NCBI GenBank assembly: GCA_036521415.1 | Contig: DATDHU010000020.1 | Location: 1-64,000, forward strand | Direction: 5' to 3' | From: DASXMT01 sp036521415 | GTDB lineage: Bacteria; Actinomycetota; Acidimicrobiia; Acidimicrobiales; RAAP-2 | Length of the DNA: 64,000 nt | Shown: positions 1-8,236 of the stretch, one piece after another | How positions within the stretch are numbered: the first letter of the stretch is position 1 | How the letters are laid out: every line of letters starts with the position of its first letter | The notes under the pieces: generated by a model | Told to the model about the DNA's origin: nothing | What the model saw: the letters and a program-made list of their open reading frames with translations, nothing else | The model's database searches: none | Program-made: the position numbers and the translations under genes

Positions 1-2
1 TC

Positions 3-1025
3 CGGGCCCGGGAGCTCGTGTCCCGGGGGGACGTGATCGTCGGCGTCCGGGCCGAGGTTGGCGACGAGCCGCTGTCGGTGGGGGCGCGCCGGGGGGTGGT
101 CCTGGCCTGTGGCGGGTTCGAATGGAACGCCCAGATGGTCCAGGCCTTCATCGGCCACGCCCTGGAACCGCTCAGCCCACCGGGCAACGAGGGAGACGGG
201 CACGTCATGGCCATGCAAGCGGGGGCCGTCCTGGCCAACATGTGGACGTACTGGGGACAGCCGGCCATGCTCGACCCGGCCGTGACCTACGAGGGACGCC
301 CGGCCCTGCAATTCTCCACCGGTCGAAACCTTCCCGGCTCCATCATCGTGAACAAGCGGGGTGAACGGTTCGTCAACGAGGGCGCGTCCTACCAAGACAT
401 GCCGCGGGCATTCGGCACCTACGACCCCGTCGCCATCGACTATCCCAACGAGGCGCCGGTCTGGATGGTCTTCGACCACCGCCTGCGAGAGTCGACCATG
501 ATCCTCTCGCTCGTACCCGGCGGCCCCGTCCCCGAATGGGTCGTCTCGGCACCCACGGTGGGGGAGTTGGCCGAGAAGGTCGACGTCGACCCTGGTGCGC
601 TCCAGCGGACGCTCGATCGGTTCAACAGCCATGCCGCCCAGGGGGAGGATCCGGACTTCCATCGTGGGACCCTGTGGTGGGAGGCCTTCATGTCCGGCGG
701 CCCGTCCGCCGAGAAGTGCGTCGGGCCGGTCGAGGTGGCACCGTTCTACGCGGTGCAGATCCACGACGGCACGCTCGGCACGCAGGGGGGCCCGTTGGTC
801 GACCAGCACGCACGGGTGCTCCGGTATCGGGGAGGGGTCGTCGAGGGTCTCTACGCGGCGGGGAACGCGTCGGCTTGTGTCTTCGGCCCGGCCTACCCGG
901 GTGGCGGAGCCACGCTCGGCCCCGCACTCACGTTCGGCTACCTCGCCGGCCGCCACGCCGCCACCCGGGCCGCCCAGGCGATCGGGGAATCGATGGTTGG
1001 AACGACGAACGGGGGAAGACCGTGA
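3..1025 (+). CDS. FAD-dependent oxidoreductase, 3-ketosteroid dehydrogenase-like (5' partial)
   Basis: The reading frame is open from the first bases, so the N-terminal FAD Rossmann motif lies outside the window. What remains is the C-terminal ~340 residues of a FAD_binding_2 flavoprotein. Seen: a GVVLACGGFEWN segment typical of this family, and the C-terminal flavin-contacting stretch YPGGGATLGPALTFGYLAG, which resembles 3-ketosteroid delta-1-dehydrogenases and fumarate-reductase-like flavoproteins. Members insert a double bond into a ketosteroid or related substrate. The stop overlaps the next start by 4 nt (GTGA), so it is translationally coupled to the SnoaL-like gene. The substrate cannot be read from the sequence. 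Confidence 0.85.
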   Translation, partial: RARELVSRGDVIVGVRAEVGDEPLSVGARRGVVLACGGFEWNAQMVQAFIGHALEPLSPPGNEGDGHVMAMQAGAVLANMWTYWGQPAMLDPAVTYEGRPALQFSTGRNLPGSIIVNKRGERFVNEGASYQDMPRAFGTYDPVAIDYPNEAPVWMVFDHRLRESTMILSLVPGGPVPEWVVSAPTVGELAEKVDVDPGALQRTLDRFNSHAAQGEDPDFHRGTLWWEAFMSGGPSAEKCVGPVEVAPFYAVQIHDGTLGTQGGPLVDQHARVLRYRGGVVEGLYAAGNASACVFGPAYPGGGATLGPALTFGYLAGRHAATRAAQAIGESMVGTTNGGRP

Positions 1026-1501
1026 CCGAACGAGATGGGACGGCGCCGTGCCGCTGCTGCGACGAGCAGGCGGTCACGAAGGTCCTCTACACCTACGCCG
1101 AGCGGATCGACGCCGGCGATTTCGAAGGGTTGGGGGACCTGTTCGCCGAGGCCGAGATCACCTTCGAGGAGAGCCCGGACCGGGTCATCCGGGGTCGGGA
1201 CGAGGCACGCCAGATGTACGAGCAGTTCACTCGGCGCTACCAGGACAACGGGACGCCCCACACCCGCCACATGATCACCAATGTCATCGTCGACGTGGAC
1301 GACACCGGGGACCGTGCGGCGGCCCGCTCATCGTTCTGCGTCATGCAACGGACCGACACGTTCCCGCTCCAGCCGGTGATCGTGGGCCGGTACCGCGACG
1401 AACTGGCCAAGACGAGCGGGCAGTGGCATTTCACCCATCGGCACATGTTGAGCGACCACGTGGGCGACCTGAGCCAACACATGCTGGTGGACCCCTTCTG
1501 A
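1022..1501 (+). CDS. SnoaL-like / NTF2-fold protein
   Basis: 159 residues with the alpha+beta pattern of the SnoaL_4/NTF2-like superfamily: an N-terminal helix around LYTYAERIDAGDFEGLGDLF, then strands ending in the typical W-F-T-H-R segment (GQWHFTHRHML). Such proteins act as small dehydratases, isomerases or hydroxylase partners and often accompany flavoprotein dehydrogenases in steroid or aromatic catabolism. The GTG start overlaps the preceding stop as GTGA. An unusual CRCC cysteine cluster sits at residues 10-13, which I do not recognise from the family. Precise function unknown. Confidence 0.75.
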   Translation: MTERDGTAPCRCCDEQAVTKVLYTYAERIDAGDFEGLGDLFAEAEITFEESPDRVIRGRDEARQMYEQFTRRYQDNGTPHTRHMITNVIVDVDDTGDRAAARSSFCVMQRTDTFPLQPVIVGRYRDELAKTSGQWHFTHRHMLSDHVGDLSQHMLVDPF

Positions 1502-1555
1502 GACCCGAGGCGCGTGAGACCCGAGGCGCGTGAGACTGGTGGCGTGTGAGACCCG
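1499..1555. repeat. 16-bp tandem repeat, 3.6 copies
   Basis: Unit TGAGACCCGAGGCGCG. The first copy begins with the TGA stop of the SnoaL-like gene. Copies 1 and 2 are identical, copy 3 has diverged, copy 4 is partial. Every copy keeps the TGA. It lies between two co-oriented genes. Confidence 0.9.
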
Positions 1556-1589
1556 TCAAGTCCGACGGACCGAAGCCCTGGGCGGCGTC

Positions 1590-2627
1590 GTGACCGCGCC
1601 GGGCCCCGAACCGGCCGTCCGGTTCGGCACCGGGACGACGGTCAAGGACTACGACTGGTATCGGCGTTGGCTCCCGGTGGCCGAATCGTGCGGGTTCGAG
1701 ATGCTCACCACCGGTGACTCCCAGTGCTTGTGGGCCGACCCCTTCGTCTCCATGGCCGTGGCCGCCGACCGGACGACCCGCCCGCGGCTCGGCATCACCG
1801 TGTCCAATCCGATGACCCGACATCCGGCCGTGGTGGCAAGTTCGCTGGTCGCGCTGCAGAACCTGTCGGGCGATCGCATGGTGTACGGGGTGAGCACCGG
1901 CGACAGCGCGTTGCGAGCCATCGCCGTGCACCCGGCCCGCCTGGCCGAGCTCGAGGAGTTCGCATGGGCGGTGAAGGGACTGTGCGCCGGCGAGACGGTG
2001 ACCTGGCGGGGGACAGAACTGGTGCTGCGCTGGGGGTCGCGTCCGGTCCCGCTGTGGATGGCGGCCGAGGGCCCGAGGACCCAGTTCCTGGCCGGTCAAG
2101 TCGCCGACGGTGTCATCCTCTCCAACGCGCTGGACGCAGGGGTGATGGCCCAGGCGCGCGCCAACGTGGAAGCCGGTGCCGCCTCGGTCGGACGATCGGC
2201 GGATGACATCGAGCTCTGGTGCATGGCCGCCATGTGCCTGGCCGATTCGGAGCGCGAGGGCGTGGACAAGCTGAAGTTCCTCCTGGCCGGTACGGCCAAC
2301 CACGTGTACCGCTTCCACATGGACCAAAAGGGAGTTCCGGCCGAGCACGTGCGGGCCCTGGCCGTACTCCAGGAACGGTACGACTCCCGGCACCACGCCA
2401 CGCCTGAGCGGGCAGGAGCGAACGCCGAGCTGGTGGAGGAGCTGGGCCTGGTCGACTTCCTTGCTGGACGATCGGTCATCGCCGGGACGCCGGAGCAGTG
2501 TGTGCAGCGGATCCGTCAGGTCGCCCGAGCCGGCGCCACCAATCTCATCGTGAGCCAGTTCGTCAACGACCCCTTCGAGTTCATGGAGGTGTTCGCCCGG
2601 GACATCGGTCCCGCGTTTGCCTGCTAG
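1590..2627 (+). CDS. LLM-class (luciferase-like) F420-dependent oxidoreductase
   Basis: About 345 residues with the bacterial-luciferase TIM-barrel pattern: VRFGTGTTVKDYDWY near the start, then SNPMTRHPAVVASSLVALQN and the typical GDRMVYGVSTGDSA loop. Family members use F420H2 or FMNH2. The frame stays open upstream to 1530, but that GTG lies inside the 16-bp repeat, so I prefer the GTG at 1590 just before the conserved first strand. A C-terminal AGTPEQCVQRIRQ segment also fits the family. It is convergent with the amidohydrolase gene, and the two stops overlap by 4 nt (2624-2627). Substrate unknown. Confidence 0.85.
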   Translation: MTAPGPEPAVRFGTGTTVKDYDWYRRWLPVAESCGFEMLTTGDSQCLWADPFVSMAVAADRTTRPRLGITVSNPMTRHPAVVASSLVALQNLSGDRMVYGVSTGDSALRAIAVHPARLAELEEFAWAVKGLCAGETVTWRGTELVLRWGSRPVPLWMAAEGPRTQFLAGQVADGVILSNALDAGVMAQARANVEAGAASVGRSADDIELWCMAAMCLADSEREGVDKLKFLLAGTANHVYRFHMDQKGVPAEHVRALAVLQERYDSRHHATPERAGANAELVEELGLVDFLAGRSVIAGTPEQCVQRIRQVARAGATNLIVSQFVNDPFEFMEVFARDIGPAFAC

Positions 2628-4054
2628 TCGATCCCGGGCTCACCGGCCAGGATCCCCCGGGCATAGTCCGCCACCGGGGTTCCGTCGAAGAAGCCGGCGT
2701 TCATGCCGCCGTGGAGCCTGATGGCGTTGTCACAGGCAAAGGCCCGGAACTGGTCGCCGTCGAGTTGACCCTGTTCGACCAGTTCGTATGCCTCGGGTAC
2801 GACCCCTCGCATGTCGGCGACGTCCCAGTGCCCCAGATCGGAGCCGAGCACCGGCTGGAGCAGGGCACCGTGGGGATTGACACTCCGGGCGAACGCCCAC
2901 GGGATGGTGGCTTCGTCCGCCTCGCAGCCGAAGTAGAAGCGGTCGAATTGGGCCACGATGTCCTCGGAACCTTCGATACCGCACGCCCGGAAGTCGTCGG
3001 TCTCCATCGGGGGGTTGTCGCTCTGGCCCCGCATGGCGTCGCGCAACGACGGATCGGCGAACAGGTCGCCCCCGTAGCGAAGAAGCAGATCGTCCCACTC
3101 ACCGGCATCGACCAGGTCGGGATCGAGCAGTCCGATGTGGCGCCCACCGCGCTTGTCCCACCGGCCGATCAGGTCGCACAGCAACTGCACCCCCCAGGAC
3201 ACGCCGCACTCCATGAAGCCGAAGTTGAGCGTGGGAAAGCGATGGGTCACACCGCCGAAGAACACGGCCTTGGCGAAGGCATCGGCGCTGGCGGCGAACG
3301 TGCCGATGTGGTTGTACATGTACCGGGTGGAGGACTGCCGGAGCTCCACACCCATCGTGGGGGCATGGACGGTGACGGCGACGCCCAATTCGACGCAGCG
3401 CGCCCAGACCGGGTCGTAGTCGTGCACGCTGTCCAGGCCGAGTACGTCGAGCCATTGGGCGCCTGGTCCGGCATCGGGCATCGGTCGGGCCACGTAGCTG
3501 TTGAGAAGTACCGCCTTGAAGCCCAACTGGCCAACGGCGTGGTCGAGCTCGGCGACCGCCTCATCGGGGGTGTGCATGGGGATCACCGCCGCCGCCGCCA
3601 TCCGGTCGCCGAGTCCGTCGAGGGCGTCGGCCAGGTAGGTGTTGACGGCCCGACAGGCCACGGTGCGGAGGGCATCGTCGGGATGGCCCATGCAGGTGAG
3701 CCCCACGCTCGGGTACAAGACGGAGAAGTCGATGCCCAGCTCGTCGAGCCGTTCGTGCATGAGGCGGGGCAGAAACCCGGTGGCCCGGTCGCGGGCGGTG
3801 GCCGGAAGGGTCCACCAGGCCGGGATGGCCCGCCGCATGGTGCGGGGGCGCTCTGGGTCGAGCCGTTCGTGCAACGGGGACCGGCGGGAGGAGTAGGTGG
3901 GCGACGAGCCGATGAACCGGTCGGCCACATCCGATCCCCCGATGCGGCGCATGTACTCGGTGAGCGCCGGAAGTGACTCGACCACATGGCCGTCGCTGTC
4001 CACGATGGGGTGGTCGATCTTGGACCGCACCGACTGGGGATCGGGGACGTGCAT
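2624..4054 (-). CDS. Amidohydrolase (amidohydrolase_2 family)
   Basis: 476 residues. The N-terminus carries VDSDGHVVE, the metal-binding D-x-H-like motif of amidohydrolase_2 TIM-barrel enzymes (the family of aminocarboxymuconate semialdehyde decarboxylase and o-pyrocatechuate decarboxylase). A histidine strand (VTVHAPTMG) and a C-terminal GSDLGHWDVAD, expected to supply the metal Asp, are also present. The open frame runs further upstream, but ATG 4054 has a good ribosome-binding site (GAGGAGC) about 4 nt away. It faces a second, shorter amidohydrolase across a 120-bp spacer, suggesting one catabolic unit. Hydrolase or decarboxylase cannot be decided here. Confidence 0.85.
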   Translation of the reverse strand: MHVPDPQSVRSKIDHPIVDSDGHVVESLPALTEYMRRIGGSDVADRFIGSSPTYSSRRSPLHERLDPERPRTMRRAIPAWWTLPATARDRATGFLPRLMHERLDELGIDFSVLYPSVGLTCMGHPDDALRTVACRAVNTYLADALDGLGDRMAAAAVIPMHTPDEAVAELDHAVGQLGFKAVLLNSYVARPMPDAGPGAQWLDVLGLDSVHDYDPVWARCVELGVAVTVHAPTMGVELRQSSTRYMYNHIGTFAASADAFAKAVFFGGVTHRFPTLNFGFMECGVSWGVQLLCDLIGRWDKRGGRHIGLLDPDLVDAGEWDDLLLRYGGDLFADPSLRDAMRGQSDNPPMETDDFRACGIEGSEDIVAQFDRFYFGCEADEATIPWAFARSVNPHGALLQPVLGSDLGHWDVADMRGVVPEAYELVEQGQLDGDQFRAFACDNAIRLHGGMNAGFFDGTPVADYARGILAGEPGID

Positions 4055-4174
4055 GGATGCTCCTCGTGACGGGCGAATCCTATCGGCGGGCCGCCGCGCT
4101 CCCGGTGCGAGCGGCACCCTCGGCCTCGGAGATCGGTCGGTAGACTCCGTTCGACCCCAGGGTAAGGAGCGCTG

Positions 4175-5035
4175 ATGGGCAGGTCCGGATGCCGGGTGAT
4201 CGATGCCCACCATCACGTCGGAAGCGTGCCGTCGTTGATGGCTCAAGTGGCCGACTCCGGTCCCCGTGGCCTCGAGCTCGATCTGGTCCCCTTCGGCGAC
4301 CCCTCGGAGGTGACAGAACGCATATCCGTGATGGACGCCAACGGCATCGACCAGGCGGTGGTCATCCCCACCCATGAGTACCTGCGCCCGGCTGGGATTG
4401 CCGACACCCGCCGGGTCAACGACGCCATCGCCGGCTATCGCGATGCCAACCCCCACCGGTTCCCGGTCGCGGTGGGGATCGTGGAGCCGCTCCACGGACG
4501 CCATGCCTTCGACGAATTGCTGAGGGCCCGCGACGAGCTGGGCTTGGTCGGCATCAGCTTCCACACCCGGTTCCAAGGGGTGTCGACCGACAGCTACCTG
4601 GTGCGGGCGTTGGTCGAGCGGATGGTCGACTTGCACCTGGTGCCGTTCATGCATGCCTACGCAGGATCGCCGGATGAGGCCCCCTGGATGGTCACCGGGC
4701 TGGGCCGTGCGTTCCCGGACGCAACCATGATCGTGCTGGACGGATTCTCCGGTCTCGAGCGGAGCGCCAAGGAAGTGTCGGTGGCGGCCGAGGCCGCACC
4801 GAACCTCGTGTTCGACACCAGCCTGGCCTACAGCTTCGACTTCGTGGAACGGTTTGTGGGCAACTTCGGGGCCGAGCGGGTGGTGTTCGGCACCGACATG
4901 TACTCGCCGCCGCTGGCCTACCGCCGGAGCACCGTACTCGACCAGCTGCTCGATTCCGGGCTCGACAGCGACCAGACGTCCATGATCCTGTCGGACAACC
5001 TCGACCGGATCCTGGGCCTCGATCCGGAGCCTTAG
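4175..5035 (+). CDS. Amidohydrolase (TIM-barrel, amidohydrolase_2 family)
   Basis: 286 residues, compact amidohydrolase_2 protein. Seen: N-terminal VIDAHHHVG (metal-binding H-x-H), the mid-barrel FMHAYAGSP histidine strand and C-terminal VFGTDMYSPP with the expected metal Asp. RBS AAGGAG lies just before the ATG. Divergent from the larger amidohydrolase and convergent with the IclR gene; its TAG and the IclR stop overlap by 4 nt. Family members hydrolyse lactones or decarboxylate ring-cleavage products; the substrate is not known. Confidence 0.85.
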   Translation: MGRSGCRVIDAHHHVGSVPSLMAQVADSGPRGLELDLVPFGDPSEVTERISVMDANGIDQAVVIPTHEYLRPAGIADTRRVNDAIAGYRDANPHRFPVAVGIVEPLHGRHAFDELLRARDELGLVGISFHTRFQGVSTDSYLVRALVERMVDLHLVPFMHAYAGSPDEAPWMVTGLGRAFPDATMIVLDGFSGLERSAKEVSVAAEAAPNLVFDTSLAYSFDFVERFVGNFGAERVVFGTDMYSPPLAYRRSTVLDQLLDSGLDSDQTSMILSDNLDRILGLDPEP

Positions 5036-5976
5036 CCTGATCCGACCCGGGCCCCGGGAGCGTGGCCGCCCACAGCCTCGGTGATCTCGTCGGCGGACCG
5101 TCGGAGGTCTAATCCCGTGCCATCGATCTCCCCACCGGTCATGCGCCGCTCGACGTGGATGGACAGCGTGAGCACGGGGTGACCCCCGCCGTCGAACACC
5201 GGGGCCGAGAGGGCGTTGACCGAGTACCGACGGTCGGCTCGCAGCCGGGCGGGGAGGTACTCGACCTGCCCGATCTTGTCCATGAGCAGGTCGATGGCGT
5301 CCTGCATCTCCTCGGACAGTTGCTTGCCGTCGAATATGGCCAGGGCGTCGCGGAACCGGGCCAGCGAGTCGTTCTCGCTCTGGACGTCGTAGCCCCGGTT
5401 CCGGACGGCGTCGAGCGCGGCCCGCAGGTCGGAGACCCGATTGAGCGGAGATGCCCGATCGAGCCACTCACGTTGGTGCTTCTCGTCCATCCAGGCCACC
5501 TGCACGGCACCGAAGGGCGGTACGACCGGCACGCGTTGGCCGACGTGGCTCCATGACCGGGCGTGGTTGTCGCCGGGGTTCGGGCTGGCCCAGTCGATCA
5601 CGGTGATGAACCCGTTCTCGATGATGGAGGCCACGCACTCGGCGTTGTGCTTGTTGGCCAGGTGGCGGACTGCGGGGCCGGCCATCCGGACGGCGGGGAA
5701 GGCCAGCTCGGCCGCCCGCCCTGCTGCGATCAGAGCGGGCCCCAGCAGGTAGCCCTTGGTCCGGGGCGAACGCACGACGTAGCCGGCGTCGAGCAAGGCC
5801 CGGATCACCGCGTAACACGTGGCCTTGCTGATGGCCAGCTCGCTGACGATCTCGGACAGCTTGAACTCGTGGTCCGGGCGGGAGACGAGGAGGGCGATGA
5901 CTGCGATGACCCGTCCGGTGGGCGGCGAGACGCTCCGGCGGGGTCCGTTGCCAAGGGTCGGATCGGCCGGGGTCAT
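5032..5976 (-). CDS. IclR-family transcriptional regulator
   Basis: 314 residues. The N-terminal winged helix-turn-helix covers about residues 20-75 (LSEIVSELAISKATCYAVIRAL), followed by the IclR effector-binding GAF-like domain to about residue 280. IclR proteins respond to small aromatic or acidic metabolites and usually control adjacent catabolic genes, here probably the amidohydrolases and/or the divergent nitroreductase. The start at ATG 5976 is the first Met of the conserved region; no strong RBS is visible. An inverted repeat (GGCGT-N5-ACGCC, 5999-6013) lies upstream. Confidence 0.88.
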   Translation of the reverse strand: MTPADPTLGNGPRRSVSPPTGRVIAVIALLVSRPDHEFKLSEIVSELAISKATCYAVIRALLDAGYVVRSPRTKGYLLGPALIAAGRAAELAFPAVRMAGPAVRHLANKHNAECVASIIENGFITVIDWASPNPGDNHARSWSHVGQRVPVVPPFGAVQVAWMDEKHQREWLDRASPLNRVSDLRAALDAVRNRGYDVQSENDSLARFRDALAIFDGKQLSEEMQDAIDLLMDKIGQVEYLPARLRADRRYSVNALSAPVFDGGGHPVLTLSIHVERRMTGGEIDGTGLDLRRSADEITEAVGGHAPGARVGSG

Positions 5977-5998
5977 CAGGACGAATACCCTAGTGGAT

Positions 5999-6110
5999 GG
6001 CGTAAACCACGCCGGCTCGGCCGCTGTCGCCGGCGCTGGGCCGGCCTCCCTCGTGTTCGAATATGTAGCCTGGTTGGTTTGATATTTTGTAAAGGTACTC
6101 GGCAGGAGTC
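5999..6110. promoter_or_regulatory. AT-rich divergent promoter/operator region
   Basis: The spacer between the IclR gene (leftward) and the nitroreductase (rightward) contains the inverted repeat GGCGT-AAACC-ACGCC at 5999-6013. It also holds a markedly AT-rich stretch (about 6057-6106, with GATATTTTGTAAAG), exceptional in this GC-rich window. The position fits a shared promoter with an IclR operator. Exact -35/-10 boxes and the operator assignment are inference. Confidence 0.35.
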
Positions 6111-6150
6111 GGCGGGGTCTCGTCCCGTAACCAATCGCCCGGAGGTGACC

Positions 6151-6852
6151 GTGCCCACGTTTGACCATCTGGACGAGATCGACCGACTGCTGTCCACGAC
6201 CAAGGCCGTTCGACGGCGGCTCGATCTGCACCGTCCCGTGTCCCGGCAGGTGGTCAGCGAGTGCATCCGGCTGGCCTGTTTCGCCCCGAACGCCTCGAAC
6301 GCGCAGGACTGGCGTTGGGTTGTCGTCGACGACCCCGAGCAACGACGGCGAGTAGGTGAGCACTACCGGGCCCTGATCGAGCCCCCGGTGTCCCAGATGC
6401 TCGAGTCGAAGGTCCAGTCCGGTAATGAGGCCGGCGCCCGCATCTCCCGATCCATCCTGTACCTGGCCGAGCACATGGGCGAGGTCCCGATCCTGGTCAT
6501 CCCCTGCTACGACATCGACGCGGCCGAGAGCCGCTATCGCGCCCTCATCACCGATCCGGCGCTGCAGGAGGCGGCGGTGGGCGCGACCGGCGAGATGACG
6601 CCGGGCATGTACGCCTCGATACTCCCGGCCGTGTGGAGCTTCCAGCTGGCTTTGCGCAGCCGTGGACTCGGATCGGTGATGACGACGGCCCACCAGGCCG
6701 ACCAACCGGGCATGGCCAAGATCCTCGACATCCCCCCGGGATGGGCCCAGACGGCGCTGATCCCGGTGGCCTACACCACCGGCGGGGACTTCACACCGCC
6801 GCCCCGGGAGCCGGTCGAACGGGTCATCGTCTGGAACCGCGGCACGCCGTGA
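6151..6852 (+). CDS. Nitroreductase-family FMN oxidoreductase
   Basis: 233 residues, nitroreductase fold. The N-terminal KAVRRRLDLHRPV contains the Arg pair that contacts FMN, and FAPNASNAQDWRWVVV matches the family's S-x-x-N-x-Q-x-W motif. The C-terminal part ends with a TGGDFTPPPREP loop. I chose GTG 6151 because GGAGG (6141-6145) lies 5 nt upstream; the open frame continues upstream without homology. Members reduce nitro groups, enones or act as dehydrogenases with NAD(P)H. The substrate is unknown; context suggests the nearby catabolic genes. Confidence 0.85.
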   Translation: MPTFDHLDEIDRLLSTTKAVRRRLDLHRPVSRQVVSECIRLACFAPNASNAQDWRWVVVDDPEQRRRVGEHYRALIEPPVSQMLESKVQSGNEAGARISRSILYLAEHMGEVPILVIPCYDIDAAESRYRALITDPALQEAAVGATGEMTPGMYASILPAVWSFQLALRSRGLGSVMTTAHQADQPGMAKILDIPPGWAQTALIPVAYTTGGDFTPPPREPVERVIVWNRGTP

Positions 6853-6910
6853 ACGGACGGCGGCAGGCCCCGGATGGACCGTCCGAGCGAGGAGGGAACG
6901 GGAAGCGCCG

Positions 6911-7906
6911 TCAGCTCGACAGTCGGGGCAAGACCTGTTCGACATAGAGGGACAGGCACTCCCAGCCCTTGTCGATGGGCATGCCGCCAACCAGCGGGTG
7001 CAGCGCGAAGGTCGCCGGGGCGCCCGTCTCTTCGCTCTCGTCGGCCCGAGCCACGCATTCGCCCGGGGTGAGCACCTCGTAGATGCCCTCGGACCGCAGT
7101 TCGCCGACCGTGGTCGCACGGGAATGGACAGCCGAGTGGATATCGGGCGTCTGCCACCCGGCGTACACCGTGGCCTCGTGGAGGAAGTACCGGCCGAGGT
7201 CTGCCCACGCCCGATCGGGATCCTCGGCGACGTACGTGGTCGAGAACTGGCCGGGCGGCATGATGCACATGCCCTGCGTCCCTCGTTCCTTGCACTGCTC
7301 GTAGTAATAGCCCTCCAGCTCGGGGAGGTGGGCGGCCGGGGCCAGGGGGAGCCCGAATCGGGCCGCCCGCCGGGCTGATGGCCTGGACGTCCCCCCGATG
7401 AGCAACGTCGGGTGGGGCTGGGTGAGCGGCTTCGGGGTGACCATGATCTCGTTTCCCCCGTACTCGAACGGCTCGCCCGTCCAGGCCTTGAGCAACGCGT
7501 CGACCGCCTCGTCCATGAGCCGCCCGCGCTCCGACCACGACTTCCCGTGGGCCGCATACTCCTCGGGGCGGTACCCGAGGCCTCCGACGATCGTGAGGCG
7601 ACCACCACTGGCCAGGTCGAGGACGGCGATGTCCTCGGCCAACCGGAGCGGATCGTGCAGCGGCAAGAGGAGCGCCATGACGGTGATGGGGATGCGCGGG
7701 CAACGTCCGAAGATCAGACCTGCGGTGACCAGTGGGGACGGGCTCCAACCGTCGTCGGCCCCGTGATGCTCCTCCAGGGTGACCATATCCAGGCCGTGCA
7801 CATCGGCGTAGGCGGCCATGTCGACGGATGCCTGGTAGCGGGCGGCCATCTCCTGGGGGTCCAACCCCGGTTGGACCTGATTGAAGCGAACTAGCGACAC
7901 CACCAT
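6911..7906 (-). CDS. LLM-class flavin-dependent oxidoreductase
   Basis: 331 residues starting VVSLVRFNQVQPG. It contains the luciferase-like TIM-barrel signatures LDMVTLEEHHG, ITVMALLLPLHDPLRLAEDIAVLD and GRLTIVGGLGYRPEEY. The LEEHHG-type segment is characteristic of alkanal monooxygenase-like LLM enzymes using FMNH2 or F420H2. The open frame runs far upstream, but 31-bp repeats fill that part (7919-8010), so the start at ATG 7906 is preferred. Divergent from the SDR gene. Substrate unknown. Confidence 0.87.
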   Translation of the reverse strand: MVVSLVRFNQVQPGLDPQEMAARYQASVDMAAYADVHGLDMVTLEEHHGADDGWSPSPLVTAGLIFGRCPRIPITVMALLLPLHDPLRLAEDIAVLDLASGGRLTIVGGLGYRPEEYAAHGKSWSERGRLMDEAVDALLKAWTGEPFEYGGNEIMVTPKPLTQPHPTLLIGGTSRPSARRAARFGLPLAPAAHLPELEGYYYEQCKERGTQGMCIMPPGQFSTTYVAEDPDRAWADLGRYFLHEATVYAGWQTPDIHSAVHSRATTVGELRSEGIYEVLTPGECVARADESEETGAPATFALHPLVGGMPIDKGWECLSLYVEQVLPRLSS

Positions 7907-7918
7907 GTGGCCACCCCC

Positions 7919-8010
7919 CTGTCGTCCGGGCCCCACCGTCGTCGAGGCCCTGTCGTCCGGGCCCCACGGTCGTCGAGGCCCTGTCGTCCGGGCCCCACGG
8001 TCGTTGGGCC
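7919..8010. repeat. 31-bp tandem repeat, 3 copies
   Basis: Units start at 7919, 7950 and 7981 with CTGTCGTCCGGGCCCCAC; the third is one base shorter and diverges at its end. The array begins 13 bp upstream of the leftward LLM start codon, so it lies in that gene's leader or promoter. Confidence 0.92.
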
Positions 8011-8044
8011 TTGCCCCGACCCTACTGTGACGGCTGTTGTACGG

Positions 8045-8100
8045 TTGCCGATAGTCGAAACATACGTCTGAATATTCGTCTGAATGGGCAGATGAATGGG
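8045..8100. promoter_or_regulatory. Candidate promoter/operator region of the SDR gene
   Basis: A relatively AT-rich stretch with TTGCCG at 8045-8050 and a GAATATTC palindrome at 8070-8077. The palindrome is flanked by two direct copies of CGTCTGAAT. Spacing allows a -35/-10 pair (TTGCCG to GAATAT, 19 nt) facing the SDR gene. Function is inferred only from composition and symmetry. Confidence 0.3.
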
Positions 8101-8158
8101 CAGACCGATCTTCCGGCGGCCCATGGAGCTGCGGGCAACGGTTCATCGGGGCGTGGGC

Positions 8159-8218
8159 GACAAAGAGCACGACAACGAGCACGACAAAGAGCACGACAAC
8201 GAGAACGACAAAGGACAC
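8159..8218. repeat. 12-bp tandem repeat, 5 copies
   Basis: Alternating units GACAAAGAGCAC and GACAACGAGCAC (last two diverged) ending 18 bp before the SDR start codon. It is purine-rich on the + strand. Read in frame it would encode DKEHDNEH repeats, but the family start and RBS lie downstream. Confidence 0.9.
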
Positions 8219-8236
8219 AGGCACCGGAGGGGAACC

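Larger units (their letters stand above)
7907..8236. other. 330-bp divergent intergenic region with two repeat arrays
   Basis: No convincing gene here. It contains a 31-bp x3 array next to the LLM start, an AT-richer middle (8040-8100) likely to hold promoters, and a 12-bp x5 array just before the SDR gene. The SDR frame is open back to an ATG at 8096, which would add a DKEHDNEH-repeat tail; I regard this as untranslated leader. Confidence 0.6.

Noticed and set aside
2498..3976. 492-codon plus-strand frame.
   Set aside because: Shadow of the leftward amidohydrolase gene; no recognisable domain.
7919..8010. Possible CRISPR-like array.
   Set aside because: Repeats abut with no unique spacers and only three copies; no cas gene is present.
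8096..8236. N-terminal extension of the SDR with DKEHDNEH repeats.
   Set aside because: A strong RBS directly precedes ATG 8237 and the family starts there; the extension is encoded by a tandem DNA repeat.
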